Source: an uncultured Lachnospiraceae bacterium (GTDB lineage: Bacteria > Bacillota > Clostridia > Lachnospirales > Lachnospiraceae). Taken from it: a stretch of DNA of 64,000 nt. The notes under the pieces are model-generated. The model ran no database searches. It was not told where the DNA came from and was given only the letters and a program-made list of their open reading frames with translations. Position 1 is the stretch's first letter. Every line of letters begins with the position of its first letter. The stretch lies in the NCBI GenBank assembly GCA_934293575.1, contig CAKQYU010000009.1, positions 1 through 64,000 of the forward strand, written 5' to 3'. The position numbers and the translations under genes are program-made. Below, piece by piece: positions 52,273 to 62,739 of this stretch.

Positions 52273-53340
52273 TTAATATTCTTTTGCTTCTTCTTCACCG
52301 TTCATTACACGAAGTGCACCCTGTGCAAGTGCTAATAATTCATCTTCGCCAGGATAAACGGTAATAGGGGCTAAGAAACTGCATGCCTTTGTCATGTGAT
52401 CAACTGTTTCCTGACCATATGCAATACCACCGGTTAAAATAATCTGATCTACTTTTCCACCAAGCACAACAGCCATGGCACCGATTTCTTTCTCTAACTG
52501 ATAGTAGAAGGCTTCTTCCAATAACTGTGCTTTTGCGTCGCCTTCTTTTGCTAATTTGATAACGTCACGCATATCATTTGTGCCGAGATATGCATTGAAA
52601 CCGCCATTTCCGGAAATCATTTTTGCAACTTCAGCCTGTGTATATTCTCCGCTGAAGCAAAGTTTGACTAACTGACCGGATGGAAGACCGCCGGAACGCT
52701 CCGGAGAAAATGGACCGTCGCCATCTAAAGCATTTGCAACATCAATTACGCGTCCATTCTTGTGTGCTCCAACTGAAACACCACCACCCATATGAACAAC
52801 GATTAAATTCAAGTCTTCGTATTTCTTGTTGTTTTCTTTTGCATAACGTTTTGCAACTGCCTTTTGGTTTAATGCATGGAAAATAGAAATTCGTTCAAAT
52901 TTTGGATGTCCTGTAATTCTTGCAACATCCTGCAATTCATCAACAACAACCGGGTCAACAATGTAAGAAGGTACGTTGATTTCGTCTGCAATTTCTTTGG
53001 CAAGAATACCACCAAGATTTGATGCATGCTGTCCCTGCTTTCCAATTTTTAAGTCCTCAAGCAATGCATCTGATGTTGCGTAAGTACCGCCCGGGATTGG
53101 TTTTAATAAACCGCCACGACCGACAACAACATCAATAGAAGATAAGTCAATATTTTTATCTTTCAAAACATTTAAAATTACATCTTTACGGAAATCTTTT
53201 TGCTCATAAATAGAAGCATACTGAGCAATTTCTTCTGTTGAATGACGTAATGTTTCTTCCATTAACTGTGTTTCATCTTCATATACACCGATTTTGGTTG
53301 AAGTTGAACCTGGATTGATAATTAAAATCTTATAAGACAT
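52273..53340 (-). CDS. buk: Butyrate kinase
   Basis: The protein has 355 residues, starting at 53340 (reverse) with GAAAGGAAT upstream. It makes butyrate and ATP from butyryl phosphate. ILIINPGSTSTKIGVYED is the N-terminal phosphate site of the acetate/butyrate kinase family, VVHMGGGVSVGAHKNGRVID binds nucleotide, and ILTGGIAYG is near the end. It follows ptb by 22 bp. Confidence 0.95.
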   Translation of the reverse strand: MSYKILIINPGSTSTKIGVYEDETQLMEETLRHSTEEIAQYASIYEQKDFRKDVILNVLKDKNIDLSSIDVVVGRGGLLKPIPGGTYATSDALLEDLKIGKQGQHASNLGGILAKEIADEINVPSYIVDPVVVDELQDVARITGHPKFERISIFHALNQKAVAKRYAKENNKKYEDLNLIVVHMGGGVSVGAHKNGRVIDVANALDGDGPFSPERSGGLPSGQLVKLCFSGEYTQAEVAKMISGNGGFNAYLGTNDMRDVIKLAKEGDAKAQLLEEAFYYQLEKEIGAMAVVLGGKVDQIILTGGIAYGQETVDHMTKACSFLAPITVYPGEDELLALAQGALRVMNGEEEAKEY

Positions 53341-53362
53341 AATAGAGATTCCTTTCTGTTTA

Positions 53363-54274
53363 TTATTTAAGGTTTTCTGCAACAATTGCACCAACAGCAA
53401 TTGAATTAACCTTAGTTTCAAAGTCATCTGAACGTGAAGTTAAGATAACAGGAGCTTTTGTTCCGGTTAAAATGTTACCGTTAACAACTTTGGCATTATG
53501 TACCAATGCTTTGTATGTGATATTACCGGCATGGATATCCGGGAATAAAAGAATATCTGCATCTCCAACAATCTTGCGACCGGTTGCTCCTTTGTGTTTT
53601 GCGGCTTCCGAATCGATTGCAAGGTCATATGAAAGTGGACCGTCAACGATACAACCCGTAATTTCGCCTCTTTCGTTCATCTTTGTTAATTCATCTGCTT
53701 CAACAGTAACAGGCATTTTTGGATTTACAACTTCAACCGCTGCAATCGGTGCAACCTTTGGATTTGGAATACCACATGCATGAGCAATTTCAACTGTATT
53801 ACGAATGATGTTTGCTTTTGTCTCTAAATCCGGATATGGAATAAATGCAACATCACTTAAGAATAATAATCCATCATGACCTTCAATATCAAAAATACAT
53901 ACATGAGAAAGTGTTTTGTCGGTTCTTAAACCAACTTCTTTGTCCAATACACTCTTTAAGAAAGATTTTGTATCAATCAATCCCTTCATATACATATCTG
54001 CTTTACCGTCGTGAACTAATTTGACAGCAGTAAGAGCAGCTTCATAATTGTCTTTGACGTCAATTATTTCATAATCTGTTAAATCCATATTGATGGATTT
54101 TGCAACATCGGAAATCTTATCGGCATCACCAACTAAAATAGCCTCTGCGATACCACGTTTTTTAGCTTCCGCAACTGCTTCTAATACAGCGTCATCCTGT
54201 GCAACTGCAACTGCGACCTTTTTTGTAGGACATGCAGCAACATTTGCAAGTAAATCATTAAATGTTTTTGTCAT
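53363..54274 (-). CDS. ptb: Phosphate butyryltransferase
   Basis: The protein has 303 residues, starting at 54274 (reverse) with GAGGTG upstream. It turns butyryl-CoA into butyryl phosphate. VHDGKADMYMKGLIDTKSFL and PDIHAGNITYKALVHNAK are family marks. Together with buk it is the kinase route to butyrate, an alternative to butyryl-CoA:acetate transferase. It is convergent with the operon that makes its substrate. Confidence 0.95.
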   Translation of the reverse strand: MTKTFNDLLANVAACPTKKVAVAVAQDDAVLEAVAEAKKRGIAEAILVGDADKISDVAKSINMDLTDYEIIDVKDNYEAALTAVKLVHDGKADMYMKGLIDTKSFLKSVLDKEVGLRTDKTLSHVCIFDIEGHDGLLFLSDVAFIPYPDLETKANIIRNTVEIAHACGIPNPKVAPIAAVEVVNPKMPVTVEADELTKMNERGEITGCIVDGPLSYDLAIDSEAAKHKGATGRKIVGDADILLFPDIHAGNITYKALVHNAKVVNGNILTGTKAPVILTSRSDDFETKVNSIAVGAIVAENLK

Positions 54275-54686
54275 TTTTGTACACCTCATCTTAAATTTTT
54301 TGGGTAAAAACTACCTATATAAAGCCAAATTTAATAGTACCACCCAATCAGGGTTTGGTCAAGGTTCTGGGAATGAGAAACTTGAATAACTTAAGATTTA
54401 ATGGTGAATATAATTCATGTTTGTATCCGGGATAACCCTACATCTTGTGGAAAACTTATAAATGAACCAAAGAAATTGTGAAAAATTCTTTTCTTTTACT
54501 ATTTGATATGATATACTGACATCAAATAGTGCGTGTTTATGTCTACAGGTCTGTCATTTTGCGGGAAATGATGTGGTAGATTAGTGAAAAATGGGAGATT
54601 CACAACGACTAAAATATTACTTATGTTGTGTCGATATATTATTATATTGATTTTTGCAAGGTAGAATTTGTGTATGAGGTGATGGA
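54275..54686. other. Divergent control region between ptb and the surface protein gene
   Basis: 412 bp without a gene. It contains the inverted repeat at 54498-54530 with a TATACT -10 box inside it, and otherwise AT-rich DNA. Confidence 0.5.
54498..54530. promoter_or_regulatory. Perfect 10-bp inverted repeat around a -10 box
   Basis: ACTATTTGAT (54498-54507) and ATCAAATAGT (54521-54530) flank TATACT (54512-54517). This suits a repressor operator that covers the promoter of the surface protein gene, or of the divergent ptb gene. Confidence 0.5.
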
Positions 54687-57600
54687 ATGGATACGAAAAA
54701 CAGATTGACGAATTATTTATTGCGTGTAGCTAAGAAGCATAGGATATTGACCTATCCTGTACTTGCGCTGGTTGCTTTGATTAGTGTGTTCAGTTATTTC
54801 TTTAACTGGAGTACGGGAGCAGGGAAACGTATTGTTGCCGTGGTTATGGTTATAGTTATGTTGGTTTCCCAATCTTATTTTCTGACTTCTTCCGCTACAG
54901 AGGTTACGGATGCGGAAAGTAATATGGAGGCGGTAAATGTTACGGATATAACGGAGGCAGAGAGTACTCAGACAGAAGCTGTTGCAGATGAAACAGACAG
55001 TATGCCGGAGGAGTTGGATGCTTCGGTAGAAGATTCCGATACACAGACCGGAACGGATGCAGTTGCCGAACAGTCGGGGGAACAGGAGAATGTTGATATA
55101 TTGTCAGCCAATCAGGAAGTTTCCGTTATTTTAGATTCTGTTGATTATAAAGGTTCAGTAGAGTTGATTTCATCAACTTCGGATATCAAGGTTACATCGA
55201 CTGATGGTGGTGCAACCTATGATTTTACAACTGCAAAAACTGCATTGGAAGGAATTGTAAGCAACAAAAATTCTTCAGATAGTAATTACTCATACACAGG
55301 GTTATATACAGATAGTTCATGTCAGACGCTATTGGGAAGTTCATTAGATGCAACACAGATATCGGGAACCGGACAGTTTGTTTTATATTGCAAAAAAGAA
55401 TTAAAAGCATACAGTGTTGATTTCGTACTTGGAAACACAACAGAGTCTGTAGATACCGTATCTTATGCATATAATGGAACTACATATAATGCGACAACGA
55501 CTGTTTTGATTCCTGCTTCCGGAGAGTGGAATGCAAAGAGTGCCAGTTTTTCTGTAAGCGGATTAAAGAGAAAAGGTTATAATGCCGCTGCACCGGATGT
55601 GGCTCCCGCAGGAGCTGTTGCTTCTTCTGTTTCGGGTGATACGGTTACGATTAATTTAAGCGGACAGGATACCGCAGAACGTACGGTTACATTTAATTGG
55701 ACCGGTGTTCCGTATAATATTCAGTATGCCAAAGGAAAATCCGATGATGATACAGTGACGGAAAAGGTAACAAAGACACTTACATATGGTAACGCAGATA
55801 CTTTTGCTTCTGCCGGAGAAATCGGAGTAAAAGAGTATTCAGGTTATGATTTCAAGGGTTGGAAGTTTGGACAGACTTCTGTTAATGCCGGTGATACGGT
55901 TACGATGGCGTTACATAATCAGTTATATAATGCAGAAAACACAGATGGTGTGGTTTTGTATCCGGAATATAAAGAAACGTCAATTAAGATTGATAAAGAC
56001 AGTGCAAAGTTCCAGTATGGAAGTGCCGGTGAAACAATTATAAAGCCATATTATGACTATGAATCAAATCATACAGAAAATTCTAAATTTACAATCGATT
56101 TTACCAATGGTGTAACAGATTTAAGTAATATTGGTATTTCGGTTAAAGTAGATGAGGAAGGTTATATACATATTGTATCAACTGCAGGACCAACAAAGAC
56201 AACAGTTGATTCCGGTGCAATTAACTTAAAATTTACAGTGAAAGATACCGGTAGCGGAAGAGCTTCGGATGAATTCACGGTTCCGGTAACGGTTGAAAAA
56301 CGTGTGGTTCATGTGTCAGTTCCAAGTGAATGGAAAACAAAAGAATATGATGGTAATAACAATGTGAATACAACCTTTGGTGGTCAGACGGAAATTTCTA
56401 CCGATGCAACAACTCCGGATGGGCATGCAATCAAGGTGAAGTTTACGAAAGCATCTTATGATAATGCAAATGCAGGAGAAGATAAAGTTATTACAATTAC
56501 CGGATGTACATTAGATGTTCCTTCCGGTGATGCAAATAATTATATTTTAGATGCGGATGCAGGAACAATTCAGATAAGTGGATGTGTTATCAGTAAGAAA
56601 TCAATTATTGTAAAATCGACGACGAAGGTAAAAGAAATCCGGGCAGGAGAGGATAATCCGGATGCAACCAATTTTGGAATCGAGTTAGACCCGGATAGTC
56701 ATTTTGTAGGTAGTGATGATGTGAATGCGTTAGGAACGATTACCTATACAATTGATCCGGCAAGAGATACGGATGAAGAAAAGGCTGAGGCAAGAGAAGC
56801 GTGTCGTGTCATTCCGCATGCTGCTGAAAACTCAAACTATATTGTAAAAGTATATAATGAAAACTGTGCTACCTTTAAGGTTACAAAGGAGGCACCGACT
56901 CTGGGTGGTAATTATACAGTTGATGGTGTATTAAACGATGCCGGAGACTGGTATGTTGGACAGGCTCCTGTATTAAAGCCGATTCAAAGTTCCAATCTGT
57001 TAGGTGGCGGTTATGATCAGATTGCAATCAGCTATAATGGCGCTACATTTTCGGATTGGGCATCACAAATTACCTTAGATCCTGTTTTGAATGCCGGTGG
57101 TAATGTACAGATTCGGTTAAGAAACAGCGGAACCGGAGCAATCACATCTGTTGGTAAATTTACTTCAAAATATGATGCAGACGGACCACAGTATTTAGGT
57201 TACAGTTTTACATCCGGTGATGATATTTCTTATTCGTGGGATGCATCCGAAACCTTAAACAACGGAGGTTTATATTTCCCTGGATACGGCGGTGTGTTAA
57301 GTTTTGGTACATATGTTAAGTCAACAGTTAAAATCAAAGTGAAATTTGAAGATACTGTTTCCGGCTTGAAAATATTAAATTATGGTGTATATTCATCAAA
57401 TCCGACACAGACAACAACATTTAACAGTGATGGAACTGCTGTAATTGAAGTGTTACAGTCCGTTGTAAAAGATGGAGTTGGAAAGATTGTCTGCCAGGCA
57501 GTTGATAATGCAGGTAATACAAGTGATATCATTACACTCCGTCCTTCCGGTAATAATAATGATGATTACGAGTGGAGCGTTGAGGAAAAGGAACCGTCAC

Positions 57601-60221
57601 AAAATGATGTATCCGTAACTTACGGAGATATTTCGGGTGGTGCCCGTGGTCCGGTAGCTTCTAATTCCGGAGCATATTACAGAAACTGTATTGCAAATGC
57701 GCATGTGGTAGAGAGTGAATCGGGTATTAAGAATGTAAAATGGTATGTAAATGACAGTTTAATTGAAACACAATATCCAAATGGGGCATCAGAAGATGCG
57801 GCACCAACAGCCAAAACAACAAGTGCTGATTTTACATTTGGTAACAATGATGTGTTTGAAAGCAGTAAAACTGCTTATACAGTAAAGGCTGTGGTTGAGG
57901 ATAATGCAGGAAATACAAAGACCTCTAATGCAATTATCTTTTTGGCTGATAACGATGCACCGGCATTACATGTGAATTATACAGAGGATGTGAATAAGTG
58001 GACTTCGGATGAGGAGATTACATTCACAACTTCGGATGCGATTAGTGGGGTTGCATATGCTGTTGTTGTAAAGCAGGATGGTAATATTACCAATATTTCA
58101 TTAAGTGATCCGGATGCTAACGGTGAGTTGACCGGTAAATTTGAAATTACTGGAAAGGGTAAATATACAGTAAGAGTTGCGGATGTAGCCGGCAATATTC
58201 ACGAAGAAACATTTAATGTTCAGAATATTTCAAATGAAGTTCCGGAATGTCCATCCTTTACGGTAAATCCTTCGGAGGGTACGGATGAGGATGGTAATCC
58301 GGTAGAAGAGTTCTGGTATAACAGCAAAACCGGAGCTCCGACGGTGTCAATCGGCAATGTAACATCGACAACAGATCAGACACCGGTTGAGACATACTAT
58401 CGTCATTATAAGAATGATGAGACGGCATATGATGATGTTTTGATTAATGCAAATGATACAGAAAAGCAAATAGCAATTGCCGAAGATGATGAAGCAATTC
58501 ATTATTTTGAATACTGGAGTGTGAGTGCATCCGGTGTGAAGTGTGACGATTCCGATACACATAAGGCGGTTGTCCGTTATGATGGTACTTCGCCGGAGAT
58601 TGATGTACAAAATGTTCCGGAAGAGTCATCCGGTTCATCGGTTATGCTCCGGTTTACAGTAAAGGATAATGTCAGTGGTGTGAATCCGGATACCATTAAG
58701 GTACTTCGAAATGGTAAGGAGTTTGAATCGACAATAGAAGAAACTGAGGATGGATATGCAGGTTCTTTCCTTGTAAAAGAGACAGGAAATTATGTGGTAA
58801 CTGCTACGGATATTGCGGGTAATGAAGCAAGTGTGGCAGGATTTACGCCAATGAGTATGGTAGTGAATCCGGTAAGCAATATCAGTCAGTCAAAGGCAAC
58901 CGTATCGGCAAATGTATATAGAGGAACAGCAGATGTTTCGGTAGCACCAATTATTTCGATTCGGAAAGAAACCGATGAAGAATATACGGAATCTGAAAAT
59001 ACAATTGCGACACAGGATGAGAATGGAAACTGGGCATTGTCGGCAGTGTTTGATGACTTAGATGAAGATACGGTATATGTATTTAAGGTACATGCAGTTT
59101 CCGATATCGATGAAGTATTGGAATATGAAGGATATTTAAGAACATCTTCAAGTATAAATGATGGAGCAGTTGTTCGGGGAACGGTCAGCTATCCTGTCGG
59201 TTCTACATTGCCGGATTGGAATACGAGCGGAAGAGTAACCGTAGGATTATACGATGGTAATATCTGTGTTGCTGCAACAACAGCAGATGCAGGCGGCCCA
59301 TTTGCATTTACAAATGTTCCGGATGGAACCTATAACATTGTTGCAACCGATGGTGTATATAAGAAGTCATTGGGTATTACAATTGACAATCATGTTGTTG
59401 TAAAACCGAGTCAGGCAATTTCATTGGTATTGTCCGGTCAGAATACATCAGTTGTTATCAGTACACCGGATACACCAAAGATTACAGTTGACAATATGGA
59501 TTCCATTTTCATTTATGATAATGTTGTAAACTTTACGGATGAAGATCGTGCTTTGATTGAGGCAAACGGTACAGTAGAATTCCGTTTGTATGCATCCCTG
59601 TCAACAGTTGTGGATGTTTCCAAGGATGAACTTGCAATTATCCAGAGAGTTGGTTCGGACGGAAAGATTGTAGCAAAATATCTGAATCTGACTTTGGAAA
59701 AAATTACTACCGATGCTGCCGGTAATGTAGAAAAAACACAGGTATCGGAATTATCCAATGGTGCAAGCATTACCATTACGATTCCGTTACAGGATCTTGC
59801 AGGAAAACCGGGAGTAGAAGTAGTTCGTGTTCATGATGGTTCTGCCGGATTGGAAGGATATCGATATGAAGTAGATATGGACAGCAATCCAAATACATTT
59901 ACATTGACGTCCAATAAGTTTTCGACATATGCGATTCTTTATACACCGGATAAGGATGATGATAAAACAACGCAGGCACCTACGACTGAGGCTCCAACGG
60001 AAGCGCCGACCGAAGCTCCAACGGAAAATAATAATTCAGAACAGCCGATTACACCGGCAGATAATCATGCACAGGCTGGCGGACAGACTACAAGCTTTGG
60101 TTCTGTCGGAAGCGGAAGCGGTGCTGCAAAAACCGGAGATGCAACTCCAATCGCCCTTATTTTCATGTTAATGGTTGCTTCCGTTGGCGGAACAATTATT
60201 ATAAGAAGAAAAATCCAATAA
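54687..60221 (+). CDS. Large cell-surface protein with a KTGD-type anchor
   Basis: The protein has 1844 residues. Two hydrophobic stretches at ~23-39 and ~50-66 form a long signal region, followed by an acidic low-complexity part to ~135. From ~145 on come many beta-rich repeats: an InlB B-repeat-like segment with GYDFKGWKFGQ (~390), a YDG-like segment (VSVPSEWKTKEYDGNNNV, ~548), and bacterial Ig-like domains with VVEDNAGNTKTS and VRVADVAGNI. A PTEAPTEAPTE stalk precedes AAKTGDATP, a hydrophobic helix and RRKIQ. This is a cell-wall sorting pattern without a canonical LPXTG. It probably adheres or binds carbohydrate. Confidence 0.8.
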   Translation: MDTKNRLTNYLLRVAKKHRILTYPVLALVALISVFSYFFNWSTGAGKRIVAVVMVIVMLVSQSYFLTSSATEVTDAESNMEAVNVTDITEAESTQTEAVADETDSMPEELDASVEDSDTQTGTDAVAEQSGEQENVDILSANQEVSVILDSVDYKGSVELISSTSDIKVTSTDGGATYDFTTAKTALEGIVSNKNSSDSNYSYTGLYTDSSCQTLLGSSLDATQISGTGQFVLYCKKELKAYSVDFVLGNTTESVDTVSYAYNGTTYNATTTVLIPASGEWNAKSASFSVSGLKRKGYNAAAPDVAPAGAVASSVSGDTVTINLSGQDTAERTVTFNWTGVPYNIQYAKGKSDDDTVTEKVTKTLTYGNADTFASAGEIGVKEYSGYDFKGWKFGQTSVNAGDTVTMALHNQLYNAENTDGVVLYPEYKETSIKIDKDSAKFQYGSAGETIIKPYYDYESNHTENSKFTIDFTNGVTDLSNIGISVKVDEEGYIHIVSTAGPTKTTVDSGAINLKFTVKDTGSGRASDEFTVPVTVEKRVVHVSVPSEWKTKEYDGNNNVNTTFGGQTEISTDATTPDGHAIKVKFTKASYDNANAGEDKVITITGCTLDVPSGDANNYILDADAGTIQISGCVISKKSIIVKSTTKVKEIRAGEDNPDATNFGIELDPDSHFVGSDDVNALGTITYTIDPARDTDEEKAEAREACRVIPHAAENSNYIVKVYNENCATFKVTKEAPTLGGNYTVDGVLNDAGDWYVGQAPVLKPIQSSNLLGGGYDQIAISYNGATFSDWASQITLDPVLNAGGNVQIRLRNSGTGAITSVGKFTSKYDADGPQYLGYSFTSGDDISYSWDASETLNNGGLYFPGYGGVLSFGTYVKSTVKIKVKFEDTVSGLKILNYGVYSSNPTQTTTFNSDGTAVIEVLQSVVKDGVGKIVCQAVDNAGNTSDIITLRPSGNNNDDYEWSVEEKEPSQNDVSVTYGDISGGARGPVASNSGAYYRNCIANAHVVESESGIKNVKWYVNDSLIETQYPNGASEDAAPTAKTTSADFTFGNNDVFESSKTAYTVKAVVEDNAGNTKTSNAIIFLADNDAPALHVNYTEDVNKWTSDEEITFTTSDAISGVAYAVVVKQDGNITNISLSDPDANGELTGKFEITGKGKYTVRVADVAGNIHEETFNVQNISNEVPECPSFTVNPSEGTDEDGNPVEEFWYNSKTGAPTVSIGNVTSTTDQTPVETYYRHYKNDETAYDDVLINANDTEKQIAIAEDDEAIHYFEYWSVSASGVKCDDSDTHKAVVRYDGTSPEIDVQNVPEESSGSSVMLRFTVKDNVSGVNPDTIKVLRNGKEFESTIEETEDGYAGSFLVKETGNYVVTATDIAGNEASVAGFTPMSMVVNPVSNISQSKATVSANVYRGTADVSVAPIISIRKETDEEYTESENTIATQDENGNWALSAVFDDLDEDTVYVFKVHAVSDIDEVLEYEGYLRTSSSINDGAVVRGTVSYPVGSTLPDWNTSGRVTVGLYDGNICVAATTADAGGPFAFTNVPDGTYNIVATDGVYKKSLGITIDNHVVVKPSQAISLVLSGQNTSVVISTPDTPKITVDNMDSIFIYDNVVNFTDEDRALIEANGTVEFRLYASLSTVVDVSKDELAIIQRVGSDGKIVAKYLNLTLEKITTDAAGNVEKTQVSELSNGASITITIPLQDLAGKPGVEVVRVHDGSAGLEGYRYEVDMDSNPNTFTLTSNKFSTYAILYTPDKDDDKTTQAPTTEAPTEAPTEAPTENNNSEQPITPADNHAQAGGQTTSFGSVGSGSGAAKTGDATPIALIFMLMVASVGGTIIIRRKIQ

Positions 60222-60231
60222 TTTTTAAAGG

Positions 60232-60274
60232 AAAAAAGAACGATGCACAATGTTAGGTGTATCGTTCTTTTTTA
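60232..60274 (+). terminator. Terminator after the surface protein gene
   Basis: AAAAAAGAACGAT pairs with ATCGTTCTTTTTT. Confidence 0.85.
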
Positions 60275-60369
60275 TTGACAAAAATTTCCGTGATAAAAAA
60301 AATAACCCTGCAAATAATATAAACAAGACATAGCAATGTCTTAATATATAGATTTGGAGGATTTCAAAA

Positions 60370-60555
60370 ATGGCTAACAATGCAAAGAAGTCAGACGCAA
60401 TGAACAAGTTCAAAATGGAGTGTGCTTCAGAAGTAGGCGTTAATTTAAAGAACGGTTACAATGGAGATTTGACATCAAGAGAAAACGGTTCTGTTGGTGG
60501 TCAGATGACAAAGAAATTAGTTGAAGCTCAGATGAACCAGATTGCCGGAAAGTAA
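60370..60555 (+). CDS. Alpha/beta-type small acid-soluble spore protein
   Basis: The protein has 61 residues, with GGAGG upstream. FKMECASEVGVNL and ENGSVGGQMTKKLVEAQMNQI are the two helices of the alpha/beta SASP family, which coats spore DNA. The Glu between EC-AS and EVGV is the site of the germination protease in this family. The gene suggests the organism can sporulate, or that an ancestor could. Confidence 0.9.
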   Translation: MANNAKKSDAMNKFKMECASEVGVNLKNGYNGDLTSRENGSVGGQMTKKLVEAQMNQIAGK

Positions 60556-60585
60556 TCAAAAAGGATTAATTCTATATTAATTCTT

Positions 60586-60633
60586 AAAAACCGTAATTTT
60601 TCTTTTAGAAAAGGAAAAATTACGGTTTTTTCT
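60586..60633 (+). terminator. Terminator after the spore protein gene
   Basis: AAAAACCGTAATTTTTC pairs with GGAAAAATTACGGTTTTT over a short loop. Confidence 0.88.
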
Positions 60634-60768
60634 GTTTAATAAAAATTTTTTTGGATATCACTAGACATATCTTGTTTTTACATGCTATAATTGTGAAGTT
60701 AGTGCAGAACTATCTTAAAATGACTGCAAAAGATGAAATGATATATATTTAAGGAGGAATTGTTAAAG

Positions 60769-62055
60769 ATGAGTTTAACAGTAGAAAAATTGGAAAAGAA
60801 TATGGCAAAGCTTACTATTACAGTACCTGCCGCAGATTTTAGTGAGGCTGTAAAGAAAGCTTATAATAAGCAGAAAAAGCAGATTTCTGTGCCAGGATTC
60901 CGTAAAGGAAAAGTTCCACAGGCATACGTTGAGAAAATGTATGGTGCAGAGATTTTCTATGAGGAAGCTGCAAACATTTGTATGGAGGAGTCATATCCTG
61001 CTGCATTAGATGAATGTGAATTGGATATTGTTTCACGTCCTGAGATTGATGTGACACAGATTGAAAAGGGAAAAGATTTCATTTATACGGCAACAGTTGC
61101 TGTTAAACCGGAAGTAACATTAGGTGAATATAAGGGTGTTGAAGTGGAAGCACAGGATACAACTGTTACAGACGAAGATGTACAGGCAGAATTATTAAAC
61201 GTTCAGAAACAGAACTCACGTATGATTCCTGTAGAAGACCGTGCAGCAAAGATGGATGATGAAGTAACAATCGATTTTGAAGGATTTATTGATGATGTTC
61301 CGTTTGAAGGCGGAAAAGGAGAAAATTATCAGTTGACTTTGGGTTCTCATTCATTTATTGATACATTTGAAGATCAGATTGTCGGCAAAAACATCGGTGA
61401 AGAATTTGATGTAAATGTTACATTCCCTGAAAACTATCAGGCAGAAGATTTAGCCGGAAAGCCAGCAGTATTTAAGTGTAAGTTGAATGGCATCAAAGAA
61501 ACAGAACTTCCTGAAATCGATGATGATTTTGCTTCCGATGTTTCTGATTTTGATTCATTAGATGAATACAAGGAAGATTTAAAGAAGACATTAGAGGTAA
61601 AGAAGCAGGATGCTGCAAAGCGTGAGAAGGAAAGTCTTGTTGTAGATAAGATTATCGAGAATGCAACAATGGATATTCCGGACCCTATGGTTGCAACTCA
61701 GAAAGAACAGATGTTAAATGAGTTTGCTCAGCAGATCAGCTATCAGGGAATCTCAATTGATCAGTACTTCCAGTTTACAGGAATGACAAAAGAACAGTTC
61801 ATGGAGACAGCTGAACCGGAGGCATTAAGAAGAATCAAGTCTCGTCTGGTATTAGAAGCAGTAGCTAAGGCTGAGAACATTGAAGTAACAGAAGAAGAAG
61901 TAACAGATGAATTAAAGAAGATGGCAGAAACATATCAGATGGAAGCTGATAAGTTAATTGAAATGGTTGGCGATTCTGAGAAGGAAGCAATCAAGCAGGA
62001 TATTGCTGTACAGAAGGCAGTTGACCTTGTTACAGAAGCAGCTGTAGAAAAATAA
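60769..62055 (+). CDS. tig: Trigger factor
   Basis: The protein has 428 residues from ATG 60769, behind AAGGAGGA. VPGFRKGKVPQAYVEKMYG is the ribosome-binding loop, and ITIDFEGFIDDVPFEGGKGE-type residues near 165-185 form the peptidyl-prolyl isomerase domain. It folds nascent proteins at the ribosome exit. Here it is followed by clpP and clpX, the usual order in Firmicutes. Confidence 0.95.
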   Translation: MSLTVEKLEKNMAKLTITVPAADFSEAVKKAYNKQKKQISVPGFRKGKVPQAYVEKMYGAEIFYEEAANICMEESYPAALDECELDIVSRPEIDVTQIEKGKDFIYTATVAVKPEVTLGEYKGVEVEAQDTTVTDEDVQAELLNVQKQNSRMIPVEDRAAKMDDEVTIDFEGFIDDVPFEGGKGENYQLTLGSHSFIDTFEDQIVGKNIGEEFDVNVTFPENYQAEDLAGKPAVFKCKLNGIKETELPEIDDDFASDVSDFDSLDEYKEDLKKTLEVKKQDAAKREKESLVVDKIIENATMDIPDPMVATQKEQMLNEFAQQISYQGISIDQYFQFTGMTKEQFMETAEPEALRRIKSRLVLEAVAKAENIEVTEEEVTDELKKMAETYQMEADKLIEMVGDSEKEAIKQDIAVQKAVDLVTEAAVEK

Positions 62056-62119
62056 TATGTTTGAATTGAGCAAATACGGATATGTATTTGCTCAACTTTT
62101 AAGAAAGGAAGGATACATC

Positions 62120-62719
62120 ATGAGTTTAGTGCCTTATGTCATTGAACAGACAAGTCGTGGAGAACGTTCCTATGATATTTATTCCCGTTTATTAAAGGAA
62201 AGAATTATTTTCTTAGGAGAAGAAGTAAATGATACAACTGCAAGTCTTGTTATTGCCCAGTTGTTATTTTTAGAGTCTGAAGATCCAACAAAGGATATTT
62301 ATTTATATATCAATAGTCCGGGTGGTTCTGTATCTGCCGGCTTTGGTATTTTTGATACAATGAATTACATCAAATGTGATGTTGCAACTATTTGTGTCGG
62401 TATGGCTGCCAGCATGGGTGCCTTTTTATTGGCAGGCGGTGCAAAGGGCAAACGTATGGCTTTACCAAATGCAGAAATCATGATTCACCAGCCAATGGGC
62501 GGTATGCCGGGTGGTAGTCAGGCAAGTGATATGGAAATCACAACAAAACATATTTTGCAGACAAAGAGAAAGATTAACGAAATTCTTGCAAAAGAAACCG
62601 GAAAGTCAGTCGAAATTCTTGAAAAAGATACCGATCGTGATAACTGGTTGAGTGCTGCAGAAGCAAAAGAATATGGATTGATTGATGTAGTCGTAGAAAA
62701 CAGAGATGCGATTAAATAA
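62120..62719 (+). CDS. clpP: ATP-dependent Clp protease, proteolytic subunit
   Basis: The protein has 199 residues, with ATG 62120 behind GAAAGGAAGG. VGMAASMGAFLLAGG holds the catalytic Ser, MIHQPMGG the His, and DRDNWLSAAEA the Asp region. It forms the 14-subunit chamber for ClpX. Confidence 0.95.
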   Translation: MSLVPYVIEQTSRGERSYDIYSRLLKERIIFLGEEVNDTTASLVIAQLLFLESEDPTKDIYLYINSPGGSVSAGFGIFDTMNYIKCDVATICVGMAASMGAFLLAGGAKGKRMALPNAEIMIHQPMGGMPGGSQASDMEITTKHILQTKRKINEILAKETGKSVEILEKDTDRDNWLSAAEAKEYGLIDVVVENRDAIK

Positions 62720-62739
62720 TTAAAGATAGAGGTGTGGCC

